DNA of 47,686 nt from Cruorifilaria tuberocauda (Eukaryota; Nematoda; Chromadorea; Rhabditida; Onchocercidae), in contig JABVXU010000421.1 of assembly GCA_013365365.1 (NCBI GenBank), positions 1-47,686 on the forward strand, read 5' to 3'. The notes under the pieces were generated by a model that searched no databases, was not told the DNA's origin, and saw nothing but the letters and a program-made list of their open reading frames with translations. Position numbers and translations under genes: made by a program. Each line of letters opens with the position of its first letter. The first letter of the stretch is position 1. This document shows positions 38,201 to 47,686 of the stretch, one piece after another.

Positions 38201-38433
38201 AAAAAATGATTCATCAATTCAATCAATCAATAATTTGTATTCCATAAAACATAAAATAAAAAGTTAAAGAAAAAAATGAATAAATACCATATTTCATCTG
38301 TAAATCGGCAACAATTTTCCGAATAGTTAGATGTTGTTTTTTTCTTTTTTAAAGATAAAATTAATGTTTCGCCACCAATTCGTCGTTGCAATCGATGAAC
38401 ATTATTCTCGAAGAATTCCTTCAATGATGGCAT
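35274..38433 (-). CDS. F-box-like protein, five exons
   Basis: Probable substrate adaptor of an SCF ubiquitin ligase, judged from an F-box-like N-terminus. Exons on the minus strand: 38433-38288, 37878-37715, 36804-36653, 36147-35971, 35534-35274; phases 2,1,0,0 agree at every junction and give 299 aa. Residues about 45-80 read FTDEIWNAIFHECSPFDLYS followed by WRRVNKNFKRLIDS, matching the F-box pattern (PxEI-IxxxLxPxDLxxxRxVxKxWxxLI), with FTDE in place of LP-E. The rest carries no domain I recognise; the middle has LFQAIQLLAASIRN and the C-terminus is basic. No signal peptide or membrane helix. The ATG at 38433 follows directly after TTTCAG; an in-frame ATG at 38478 would add 15 residues if that acceptor is not used. 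Nematode F-box families evolve fast, so weak similarity is expected. Confidence 0.72.
35941..35966. repeat. TAAT tetranucleotide microsatellite next to exon 4 donor
   Basis: Six and a half TAAT units begin four bases inside the F-box gene intron 4, directly after the donor GAG|GTTG on the minus strand. Confidence 0.9.
36152..36176. repeat. AAT trinucleotide tract forming the exon 4 acceptor tract
   Basis: Seven to eight AAT units. On the minus strand they read TTA/ATT repeats and run straight into TTGCTAG, the acceptor of F-box gene exon 4 at 36148. Confidence 0.88.
37306..37450. repeat. degenerate 30-31 bp minisatellite in F-box gene intron 2
   Basis: Units beginning TGATTATCATTGACTTTA (37306), TGGTTACTATTGGCCTTTA (37336) and TGATTAATATTGACTTAA (37367) are 30 and 31 bp apart, each ending near an ACG(TG) word. 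More diverged copies continue to about 37450. Confidence 0.75.
37951..38012. repeat. 21-bp GATGATAA minisatellite in F-box gene intron 1
   Basis: GGTGATGATAAATGATGATA recurs at 37971 and 37992, with partial units on both sides. The array is rich in GATAA words. Confidence 0.88.
38145..38279. repeat. 69-bp tandem duplication in F-box gene intron 1
   Basis: CAATCAATCAATAATTTGT starts at 38151 and again at 38220. The copies remain alike through the following ATAAAACATAAAA stretch, differing by a few substitutions. The second copy ends near the donor of exon 1. Confidence 0.9.
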
Positions 38434-38460
38434 CTGAAATTGAAATTGAAGCTGAAAGAA
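38434..38460 (-). promoter_or_regulatory. tandem acceptors abutting the F-box gene start codon
   Basis: On the minus strand TTCTTTCAG (ending 38452) and CAATTTCAG (ending 38434) lie 18 nt apart, the second directly touching the ATG at 38433. Both match the nematode acceptor consensus and could receive a spliced leader. Use of the second gives a message whose only 5' UTR is the leader. Confidence 0.45.
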
Positions 38461-38510
38461 GCTTTCTTTTAAATCCACAGATTTCTTCCTGTCGAAATTT
38501 TTTTTGAATA

Positions 38511-38745
38511 GGCAAATTTTAGAGAATTCATTTTCACAAAAGAAAAAAAAAGAAAGTGGAAAAAGCTGGAAAAGAAAAAGAAAAGAGGAGAAAGAGAGAA
38601 ATGAAGTAAAACTTGTTTAAATTTTAATACGCAAATTTGTTAGAGAAATCATTTTCACAAAAGAAAAGAAAGAAAAAAAGCTGAAAAAGAAAGAGACAAA
38701 AAGAGTGAGAGAGATGAAATAAGAATTGTTTAAATTTTAACTAAA
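38511..38745. repeat. imperfect tandem duplication of about 117 bp, purine-rich
   Basis: CATTTTCACAAAAGAAAA occurs at 38529 and 38650, and GTTTAAATTTTAA at 38615 and 38728, so the two copies are 113-121 bp apart with indels in the GA-rich middle. It lies immediately upstream of the F-box gene start, where its promoter should be. Confidence 0.85.
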
Positions 38746-39978
38746 AGAATGAAAAGGAAAAAAGAAATTCTTATTGAAGTAACTCTTAACACACCAAAAG
38801 AATGAACAAACTATAAAATTAATTTTGAAAATAATTTACTTTTCGAAATATTACTATATTTTAAATTCATTTAAATTTATTAAATGTGTGTACTATTTAA
38901 AAGTTCTTAATTTATATCAAATAAAAATATGATCATTTAGCTCAATTATCTACCGATCAATATCGATTAGATCAATATGTATTCCTTTCTTGAATGAAAT
39001 GAAAATCAAATAATTTCAAATTTTTTCAAAAAAGCTGAGAGATGGTGAAAGTGAAGAAATTGAAATATTTGATAATTGATGCTGATGCAAATATAAATTA
39101 GCTACACTTAGTATGCTAATATATTCATTCTTTTAGTTCGAAAATTGAAACCTCAAAATGTTATTGTCAATTAGTGAAAAATGAAATTGGAGAAGAAATG
39201 GAAATTTAAACTTCAAAATAACAAATGATCAGTGATGAAAATGGATTCTTTAACTTATCGAAATAAATTAATAAAATTTTGAAGACTAAGGAAAAGATTA
39301 AGAAAAGGAAGGGAAAAGAAATTATTGTTTTTGTGATAATGATAATGATGATGCAACACATATCCCTTTCAGCTTTTTAACAAATTGTTTGCTAACAAAA
39401 GGCTTAAATTTTCTTCCCTCCTCATTGCTGACAATACAATAGTGTTACTGCATTCTAAAACCTATACTAGTATTTAAAAACAGTAATTACTATTACAATT
39501 TCATTTACACTAATACTAGAAATAGTGTAACATTTACACCATTAGCGTAAATGTAATTGTAATCCTAATAATTGTTATAGCATTTTTTTTTTGTTTTTCT
39601 AAATAATTATATTCAAAATTATTGCGTTTCTGTGAAATAGCAATGATCGAATAAACACTATTATTGTTATTATTGTAATAACAAATAGCTACTGTAATTG
39701 TAATTAACCCAATAAATTATTAAGCATAATGAATTTTAAATTGTAAGTTTAAAGTTTCTTCCGTTTTGTTTAAATCAAAAAAAGAAACCAGTTTTCGTTG
39801 CTGCCTTATTACGCACATTTACGTTAAAATTTTATAAAATTTGAAAATTTCGTGGAAGATTCAATCCATTATCAAATAGAAATAATTGTTTAAAACAGGA
39901 TAATTTAAATTTAAATTGAATTATATTGAAAAAAATTGACATATTTTAAAAGCACATAACATTGCTAGCAGCAATATT

Positions 39979-40155
39979 AGCAACAACAACAAAACCAACA
40001 ACAATAATAATAACGACAATGACAATAACAACAACAATAACAATAATATTAATAACAACAACAATAACAATAATAACAGGAACAGTAGCAACAACAATAG
40101 TAACGACAACAGCAATAGCAATAACAACAACAATAATGATAATAAAAACAACAAA
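39979..40155. repeat. CAA/AAT trinucleotide-rich tract
   Basis: About 180 bp of interrupted CAA, AAT and AAC triplets that stay in triplet register, giving spurious poly-Thr/Ile frames on one strand and poly-Leu on the other. Confidence 0.92.
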
Positions 40156-41545
40156 TGATTTATTACTTAGCTTTCAATGTGAAACAAAAAATAAATAAAT
40201 ATGAGAAATCCTCTGATAATTCCTTTCTCACTCATTTAATTAATTATTTACTGTTTTATATGCTTTCATAACATTATTTATTCATTCATTTTCAAGTATT
40301 TTTTAATTACGTGACCTCTTATTAAGATTACACGTTACTTATTCATTTATGAATTACTCATACAACTATTTATTTACTTACTTTTTTCATTTCATTTAAT
40401 TATTAAATTCATTCAATAATAATATTTCTGCTGCTTTTCTTATTTCCTCACCTAATCAACCGTATCAATATGAGTTTATTCTCGATTATCATTATCATAA
40501 TTATAAATGATATATTACTTTGATGATAATTAATCATTTAAAGTTAAATAATACATTTAAAATTGAAACAATTTTACACAATTCTTCACAATTTCATTTT
40601 ACACGAAATTTTCCATATTAATACTTTTATTTATTATTTATTCATAACAATAATTTTTACAAAAGTAATTTTTGGAAAAAAACAAAATTGCAATTATTTC
40701 ATTTCTTTAATTTTCAATTTTTCATTCATTTGATAAAAATTTTGCTTTGCTATTAATGTGAAATTTAATTAAAATACAAATATTACGTAAGAATAGAAAT
40801 ATTTATAGGAAAAAAGAAATCTCAATAAAATATCTAAATTTAAAAGAGAGAAGAAAAAGCAAAGAAAACAGGAAGAAGAATAGATTACGTTTGCTGATGA
40901 ACTTCTTAATGAATGAATTTACTAAACAAAACCAGAGAGAAATGGAATTTTCTAACTTCCATCATTTACGACTATTTGACGTGTCGTACGTCTATTTGAA
41001 GAGAAATTTCGACGTACAAAATATGTATACACGCGGATATTTTTGATAATACTTGCTACTATTTCACTCAAATAACCATTAAGAAAGTGAAACCATAATA
41101 AATAGTTTCTTTTGGCTGTTTGTGTTTTGGAAAAAAAAGCAAAGAAAAAAAAATGGCTGAAAAAAATCTTTTCAAATTTTTACTTTTTCTGACTTTTAAA
41201 TAAATAAAAAGTACGTTTCATTTCACGTAAAACAATCAAAGTTCTTCTTAAAATTCAAAAAATTTCTTTTCTTACATTTTTTATACTTATAAAATAACGA
41301 GAAAGATTGTATACTGATACTGATAAACATAATCATAGATATCAGTAAATGAGTAAAATTCATTTTTCCAATTTATGAAAATCTCGTTTACCACAACAAA
41401 AAGCTATTAAGATGGAAAACAAAGTATTGCTGTTAGCTTTAGCCAAGACAAATTAAAATTAAGCTTGCGAAGTAAAAAGAAAAAATTGAATTAAGTTGAT
41501 GCTTATAATCATGGCCATATGTTTGGAACAACTAACACTAAGTGC

Positions 41546-41568
41546 AATCTAATCTAATCTAATCTAAT
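41546..41568. repeat. TAATC pentanucleotide array
   Basis: Four perfect AATCT units in a row plus a partial one. It is unlike the nematode telomere repeat TTAGGC. Confidence 0.9.
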
Positions 41569-42002
41569 TTCCTTGTTAAATTTATTATTCTTTTATATCA
41601 ATTCTATATCACATATATCATTATCCTTTATTTATATATATATATCAATTCTCACCAACTTTATTCCGCCTGGATTGCAGTTGTGAAATTTGATTTAAAA
41701 TAAAAAATTCAAAAACAATTATGCAAAATAGTAATCATGAGTATGATATGTAATATTCTGGATAACTTGGATACTTGTCACATATCATCTCATTATCAAT
41801 AATTATTATTATTTATGCTACAACAATAGTAATAATAATAATTATTATTAACATAGCAACTAATAATAGATTGTGAAAATTTTGATAATGATAGAGCAAA
41901 ATTAAAATAAGCATTACCTAATGTGTAATAACAATAATTATAATCATGATAATGATAATATTATTATTGATAAGGGCGAATGATCAATGATAGTTTAGAG
42001 GA

Positions 42003-42072
42003 TAAATTCTTGAGATGACAATAAGAGTAAATTCTTGCGATGACAATCAGAGTAAATTCTTGCGATGACAAT
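42003..42072. repeat. 25-bp minisatellite, three copies
   Basis: TAAATTCTTG(A/C)GATGACAAT begins at 42003, 42028 and 42053, exactly 25 bp apart; copies two and three are nearly identical. Confidence 0.93.
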
Positions 42073-43228
42073 TTAATAATTAATCGTCAATAACTGTTTA
42101 TATCACTAAATCTTTCTGACCTATCAGTTGATCAATCAATAAATTCTATTCGTATATATTCATATTTCAGATTAGACAAACCCTATAAATTAAAAATTTT
42201 TATGATCGTAAAAAGAAAAATGTGAAAATTTTTTTCTTTGACAGTTAAATTTGAATGATTGCTTTATCAATTAAAATAGACTGGTGGCTTTAATTGACAG
42301 TTAGCTGAAAATGAACGAATTTTCGAGAAGTGTTAAAGTTATTTGATCATTAAATTTTGATTTACTTGCATTTTTAATTTATTCCTTGAATTTCAATAAT
42401 ATGTAAAAATGAAAATTATTACCGTTCAAAAATTTTTCAAATAATTTACTCTTAGCTAACTAAAAAGGAAAAGTTTATCGATCGTTAAATGTTAAAATTA
42501 ATTTTTAATTAAAAACCAAATTAGCTAATTAAGTGATATTAAAATTAACAGAATAAAGTACATATGCTATACAATACTTAACTAATAAAATGAAGTATAG
42601 TTAATTACCAAATAATACCTAATTGATATGATAAAATAAATGATATGATAATGACAATCATGACTTGCATTGTATCAATCATTTCAAGTGATATCAAGTA
42701 ATCAGTTACTTAATTAATTAATTAAAATATTATATGAGATGATTGTTGCAATTTCGAACTGATAAAATTGAAAATCATTTTGAAAAAAAGAAACAAAATG
42801 TTTCGACAGCGATTAATTTAGTTCATGCTAAAATAGTTATCGTAAGATAATAAACTTTGATAATATTTAGAAATCGAGCAAAATTTCATATCGATCAATA
42901 AATTCATGGTATCAGCAGTTGTCATAACACAAAATGGTATTTTTAATAATTTTTAGGTAAAACTTTTAAAACAATTGAAAATAGAAGAGAAAGTTTCGCT
43001 AATTGTTGTAATATTAAATTATAATTTTTACAATTTTTAACCAATAATTATTAAAATAATTTTCAAAATATTAAAATATTTTTAAAATTTAAATAATTAA
43101 TTAATAATTTAAAATATTTTTTAAAAATGTTGTAATTTTAAGTGAAAAAAAAGGTACATTTTTGAGAAAATAATTGTAAAACTTATGAAAAACTTTAATT
43201 CTCAAACATAAAAAAATGAAAAGAGAAA

Positions 43229-43625
43229 AGAGAGAGGGAGGGGGAGGGAGAGAGAGAGAGAGAGAGAGAGGGAGGGAGGAAAAACGGATGTAATGGAAGA
43301 GAGAAAGAGACAGACGACTGAGCGGAATGATATGAGAATTCTATGGGAATGAATTGATTTTGCATTTGAGGAAGAAAGGAATGGGAAATGAATTCGAATA
43401 AAAATACTATCTTTCAAGCAATTTAGCTTTGCAATTTCGCAAAGGAAGGATTAAAAAAAGAGAAAGAGGGAGAGAGAGGGAGAGATAAGGAGAGAGGTAT
43501 GAAAGGGAAAGAGAGAAAAAATTGCTTAATTTCAATGCAAAAACAGCGAATAATAAAAAGAGAGAGAGAGACAAAGAAAGAGAGAGAAAAAGAGAAAAAA
43601 GAGAGAGGGAGAGAGATGAAGAAGG
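43229..43625. repeat. polypurine (GA/GGGA) tracts
   Basis: Two stretches of almost pure purine on the plus strand, 43229-43275 and 43453-43625, separated by ordinary sequence. They create the Ser/Leu-rich minus-strand frames at 43202-43667, which I reject as genes. Confidence 0.88.
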
Positions 43626-44034
43626 AAAGAAAAAGTTGTATGGTTTAAAGGTTTTGCTTAATTTCAATGCAAACTTTTAATTCAGATATTTAGCTTCTTA
43701 GTTTTTTACTTTTTACTTGCCTCTTTACTTTTGCTTAGTTTTTTACTTTTTACTTATTTAAGTTAAAAGTTCAACATATTTATTTCAAAAAAGTTCAACA
43801 AAGAAAGTACAACACAATACTGACGTTGAAAAAGAAGAAAATAAACTAAAAACAACAGAATAGAGAACAAGAATTGAAATGAAAATTAGAGTAAAAGTAA
43901 TTAGAGTAAAATTTTACGGTAAGCAGAATTGAAATTAAAATAAGCTAAATTTGGATCTTCATGGTTAATTCATGCATTTCTATAATTATTTTTAGAATTA
44001 ATTAATTAATTACCGTATCCGAAAGAATTTTAAA

Positions 44035-44244
44035 ATGTTTTTTTTTAAGGGAAACGATGAAATTTTTCTTGACAGAAAGAAAACGTTAAGAAATGAATTA
44101 ATTAAGGAAATGAAAAAAAAGTTCAGCTATCCAAAAAGAACGATTGAATTGTGCTTATCAAAACTTCTTATCAGTATAGCTTGTGGTAAGACAAAAGAAT
44201 TCTTTTTAAAAGATTTGAAAAAATTATACTTAAAATTCGAATAA
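44035..44244 (+). CDS. doubtful short ORF, lysine-rich, 69 aa
   Basis: ATG to TAA open frame with a basic, helical-looking composition (KTLRNELIKEMKKKFSYPKR, then LCLSKLLISIACGKTKEFF). It is less repetitive than other chance frames in this interval and has a T-run plus AAG shortly after the ATG. I recognise no family, see no splice partner and no signal peptide. Lys-rich frames arise easily in such AT-rich DNA, so this may be chance or an old inserted fragment. Confidence 0.12.
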   Translation: MFFFKGNDEIFLDRKKTLRNELIKEMKKKFSYPKRTIELCLSKLLISIACGKTKEFFLKDLKKLYLKFE

Positions 44245-45194
44245 AAGAAAATGGAATGAAATATTTACGTACTTATTGAGTGTACTTACTTCCTCGGGAA
44301 AAATTCGAGAACGAAAAAAATAAAAAATGCCCAGTACGTCAAATACGTCTAAACAAAGCAAAATGAAAAACATTTTTTCTAATGAATTTAATTTACAAAA
44401 TTAAAAACAATTCACACTTAACAATTATCAATTACAGTTAATTCATGATAAAGATAGTAGAATGTAAATGGTACAGATATACTTTAAATCAGATAAAAGA
44501 AAAGTTAAACCAAAATACTAGAGAAAAAATGTAAGTAGAAACAGATTTTTTGAAAAGAACAAAATTCATGTTTAACATTGTAATAAAAATAACAGACTAA
44601 AGAGTATTGTCTTATCATTTATCATTTAACATCACCCAAACAACAACTGTCTAATTTCATTTAACTGAAAGGAATTTTTTTTTTTCCATCTCATTAATAT
44701 TCTTTCCATTTCAATTATAGCTTTCAGCTGATTAAAATAAATAAATTTCAATAGCTCTTTCTCTTCTACTTCTTCATCAAGCAGAAAAAAGAAGTAGAAA
44801 AACCAAAATTATAATTGATATTTCAACAGTTTCTCTTTTAACACTAAGTTATTTCATTATCAAAATTTGAAATAACCAATAAATTTTCTCTTAAATGAAA
44901 TTTTTATTCTCTAAAATATATTTATTATTTAAATATTACTGTTTGTATGAAACAAATTTTCATTTATGAAATTATTTATTATCGCAGAAAAAGAAACAAA
45001 AGCGAAAGATGAAATAAATTATCAAATTAACAGTGAAATTATCAATTAATTTAATCATTAATTTTGAAAAAATAAAAAGAAAGCAAAAAGGAAATGTATG
45101 AAAAAATTTTTTTGAAAAGAATAAATCGGAAAAGTGTATGTTTCTGCGAATGTTTTACATATCATTAAAATTCATTTTTATTTCACATCAAAAA

Positions 45195-45500
45195 TATTTG
45201 AGAAATATTACTTATGAAGAATATTTTATTATCATTTGTCTGAAATCTGAAATGAAATTTATACAATGGAATTTTTTTCTCAGTTATAAATTCACAAATA
45301 AATAATCAGTCTATCAGTTATGATGTAAGTAATTACTCTTATTAAGTTATGCTTTAAATAAAAAATGTTGGAAAAATATCATTTATGAAGTATGCTTCAT
45401 TTATCATTTGGCATGTCTGAAATGAAATTATTATATGATGGAATTTTTTTCTGAGTTATAATTATGATATAAGTAATAACTTTTATTAATCTATTAATCG
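45195..45500. repeat. imperfect tandem duplication of about 172 bp
   Basis: TTATGAAG at 45212 and 45383, GGAATTTTTTTCT at 45268 and 45440, and ATGATGTAAGTAAT versus ATGATATAAGTAAT near the ends all show offsets of 171-172 bp. The copies differ by many small changes. Confidence 0.85.
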
Positions 45501-47619
45501 ATATACTTGTATAAATAATCGATGCTTGGATAATAATATAACATTTTAATTACTTACTAAATTTATTAGTATATATAAGCATAAGAAAATGAAAGTAAAT
45601 ACTTTCACCAATTTTTAATATTGAAATTATATTATGAATTTTTTTTCAATTTAAATAATAATAAAAGTAATATAGATTTAATATCGAACAGAAACAGAAA
45701 ACATTTTCATTTGTGTGTTTATAGCTTCTAAAGATAGCTTTTATAGCTTTTATCATCCCATCTCTCCTCCTCCTTCTCCGACTATCCCGCCCCCGCGTTA
45801 TCGCGTTACCGCCTCACTCCTATCTTTAATATAATATTACATTAATAATTCCATTAAATAACTTTTAATGTTTCTTATTTGGAAAAAAATTCCATTTACT
45901 ATTACTTAAATAATTGAATTGAATAATAAGCAAAGAAAAAAACAATTGGAAAAAGTAATAGTAACTTTATCACACGTAGAAACTATTATCAGCTATATTT
46001 AAAATTTAATATTAATTAATTGATTAGCAATTTCAAGTTGATTATTTTCTGTTTTCTGCTTTTTTTTCTTTTCAATCTATCGGACGTTATCAGAAATTGT
46101 GTAATAATCTGTAATGAATAAATTGATTACAATTTATTGAAAAATTGATTTGGCTTCAATTTATATATTTCCGAAATGGAAAATGCTATCAGTCATTTTA
46201 ATTTTCAAAATTTTCCAATAATATCACTCAATGAAAAGTGTTTTTATTAGCAAAATCAACTTTTTAGTTTTAATAATTAATCATTTGCAAGTAAGCTTAA
46301 ATATGTAATATTAAATTGAAAACTATTGCTAGAAAAAAAAAAGTAACTTTAAATTTTGAAAAGTAAAATGCGAACTTATTTCTTTTGCAAATCTTTTTTC
46401 CCTTCCTTATCAGTGAATGTTTTAAGAAGAGAATTTTGTGATTAAAATTACAAAATTATTGAAATAGAAAGTGAAATTGTTATCGATAATAAACATGATA
46501 ATATGCGATGATAAATGTGAAAACTGATAAGCTTCACTGCTGAAATTTACAATTTGCAAAACTTTGAAGATATACTTTAGGAAAAAAATGCTGTTGTTCG
46601 AATATTTAATTCTTCGATAGATTTGATTAAATTATAAAATTGATAAGAGTAACGATTGAAAAGTTCAAAAATACTGTATCGTCCATTTTTCTTCTTTTTT
46701 CTCTCCCTCTCTCTCTCGCTCCTTATTTCTTCAAAAAAGAAATCTCGTTCAAATTTATCTTCAAAAGGTCAATATAGAATTAAATTTATCTCAAAAGATC
46801 AACAGAGATTATCGCAGTAAGGTCATTCGATAAATGATTATTCATTTCTAATTAACTTCTATTCATATTTATTTCTACTTGATCATTTTTCGGATTAAAA
46901 GATTCATGATGAAATGAATTAATAAAACATACATTCACGCATAAGCGTAAAAAAAGTAAGAACGATGGTTAAGCAAAGTTTTCATTTAAAAAATTGAAAT
47001 ATGAAATCAGTTAAGAGGTGTTTTTTTATAATTTAGAAAGAAGTACGGTTTTTTCTCATGAAAAAGTTGGACTTTAAGCAATGAATGAATGAATATGAGA
47101 AATTCAATTTCAATAATTTCACCGCGAAAACGATGCAGCATTTGCAATATTACTTTACTTTATGCTTCAATGCTATCATTAAGATTTCAATATCAAAAAT
47201 TTAAAGGAAAATTTTCGTTTCTTTCTCTAATAAATTATTAATTTTATGAGTCATTTTAACAGTTATATTCTCCTTTTCCTCAAATATAACTTTTATTTCA
47301 ATATATCAAACTTAAACTTAATTAAAAGTTTAATAACAATTTAAACTACTGCATAAAAAGGTGATAAACAAAATGATGATATAATTATAATTTTCCTTGA
47401 AAGTACTTACCTATTTTAATTAACTTTCCGTTTTAGTCGAATAATCAAGTAAAAATATAGCCTGAATAGGCTTAAAAAAATGAAGATTGAATTTTATGAT
47501 TGTAATTACTATCAATTATAAAAATTTGTTTACCATTCCTATGGAATAAATATAATTTAAGATATAATAGTAGGTAGTAAAATAAGTAGTAAACATATAA
47601 TAGCTAGATCTGGCAGTCG

Positions 47620-47686
47620 TAATAATAATTATTACTAATAATAATAATAATGGTAGTAATAATAATAATAAAAATAATAATAATAA
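47620..47686. repeat. AAT trinucleotide tract reaching the window edge
   Basis: Interrupted AAT units with one TGGTAG interruption, running off the end of the window. Confidence 0.9.

Larger units (their letters stand above)
38461..47686. other. repeat-rich interval without supported genes
   Basis: More than 9 kb upstream of the F-box-like gene. I find no exon chain. It holds a 117-bp duplication (38511-38745), a CAA/AAT trinucleotide tract (39979-40155), a TAATC pentamer array (41546-41568), a 25-bp repeat (42003-42072), polypurine tracts (43229-43275 and 43453-43625), one short doubtful ORF (44035-44244), a 172-bp duplication (45195-45500), a C-rich patch (45757-45825) and an AAT tract at the end. 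Confidence 0.55.

Noticed and set aside
39921..40198. Poly-Leu and poly-Thr/Ile frames on the two strands
   Set aside because: Both come from an interrupted CAA/AAT triplet repeat.
41546..41568. Telomere-like repeat (interstitial telomere)
   Set aside because: The unit is TAATC/GATTA, not the nematode TTAGGC; only about four copies.
43202..43667. Ser/Leu-rich minus-strand frames
   Set aside because: Products of polypurine tracts; low complexity with no domain or splice structure.
1..47686. CRISPR arrays, bacterial operons, tRNA or rRNA genes
   Set aside because: The repeats lack regular unique spacers, all genes have spliceosomal introns, and I found no convincing tRNA B-box or rRNA-like stretch by eye; a covariance-model scan would settle the RNA question.
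1..47686. High density of GATAA/TTATC words as a regulatory signal
   Set aside because: They occur throughout exons, introns and spacers, so they look like a base-composition feature of this genome rather than specific GATA-factor sites.

Overview
The window looks like nuclear DNA of a parasitic nematode, most probably a spirurid or filarial worm. It is very AT-rich, and its genes are cut into many small exons by short GT-AG introns. Acceptors are of the nematode TTTCAG type, three genes have acceptor-like sites just before the start codon (compatible with spliced-leader trans-splicing), and one gene is an EGO-1/RRF-1-type RNA-dependent RNA polymerase (RdRP). The species cannot be fixed from sequence alone. 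The long uninterrupted reading frames are mostly misleading; the gene models below were built by hand by joining exons and checking reading-frame phase at each junction.

Layout. (1) 1129-2524, minus strand: a two-exon small heat-shock protein of 343 aa with a Ser/Thr-rich N-terminal half and an alpha-crystallin domain. (2) 2541-11728: about 9 kb without recognisable genes, holding microsatellites, a CA-rich minisatellite and a segment resembling a solo LTR. (3) 11744-16394, plus strand: an eleven-exon SLC22-type organic ion transporter (major facilitator superfamily), 503 aa, convergent with (4) 18461-30687, minus strand: a 33-exon RdRP of 1597 aa with the intact DLDGD catalytic motif. (5) 30688-35273: a gene-poor spacer containing a dense cluster of ACGTG motifs. 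(6) 35274-38433, minus strand: a five-exon F-box-like protein of 299 aa whose introns and exon edges are loaded with tandem repeats. (7) 38434-47686: about 9 kb of repeats, polypurine tracts and one doubtful short ORF.

The genes do not form a shared pathway as far as I can see. The RdRP is the biologically most notable: this family copies RNA targets into 5'-triphosphate secondary siRNAs (22G-RNAs), which feed worm-specific Argonautes in germline chromatin regulation and RNAi. The strongest sequence-level oddities are competing splice acceptors. A 23-bp tandem duplication sits at the last acceptor of the transporter, a strong out-of-frame acceptor lies 20 nt upstream of the one used for RdRP exon 7, and microsatellites form the splice and stop signals of the F-box gene. 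I saw no tRNA, rRNA, CRISPR array or intact mobile element.
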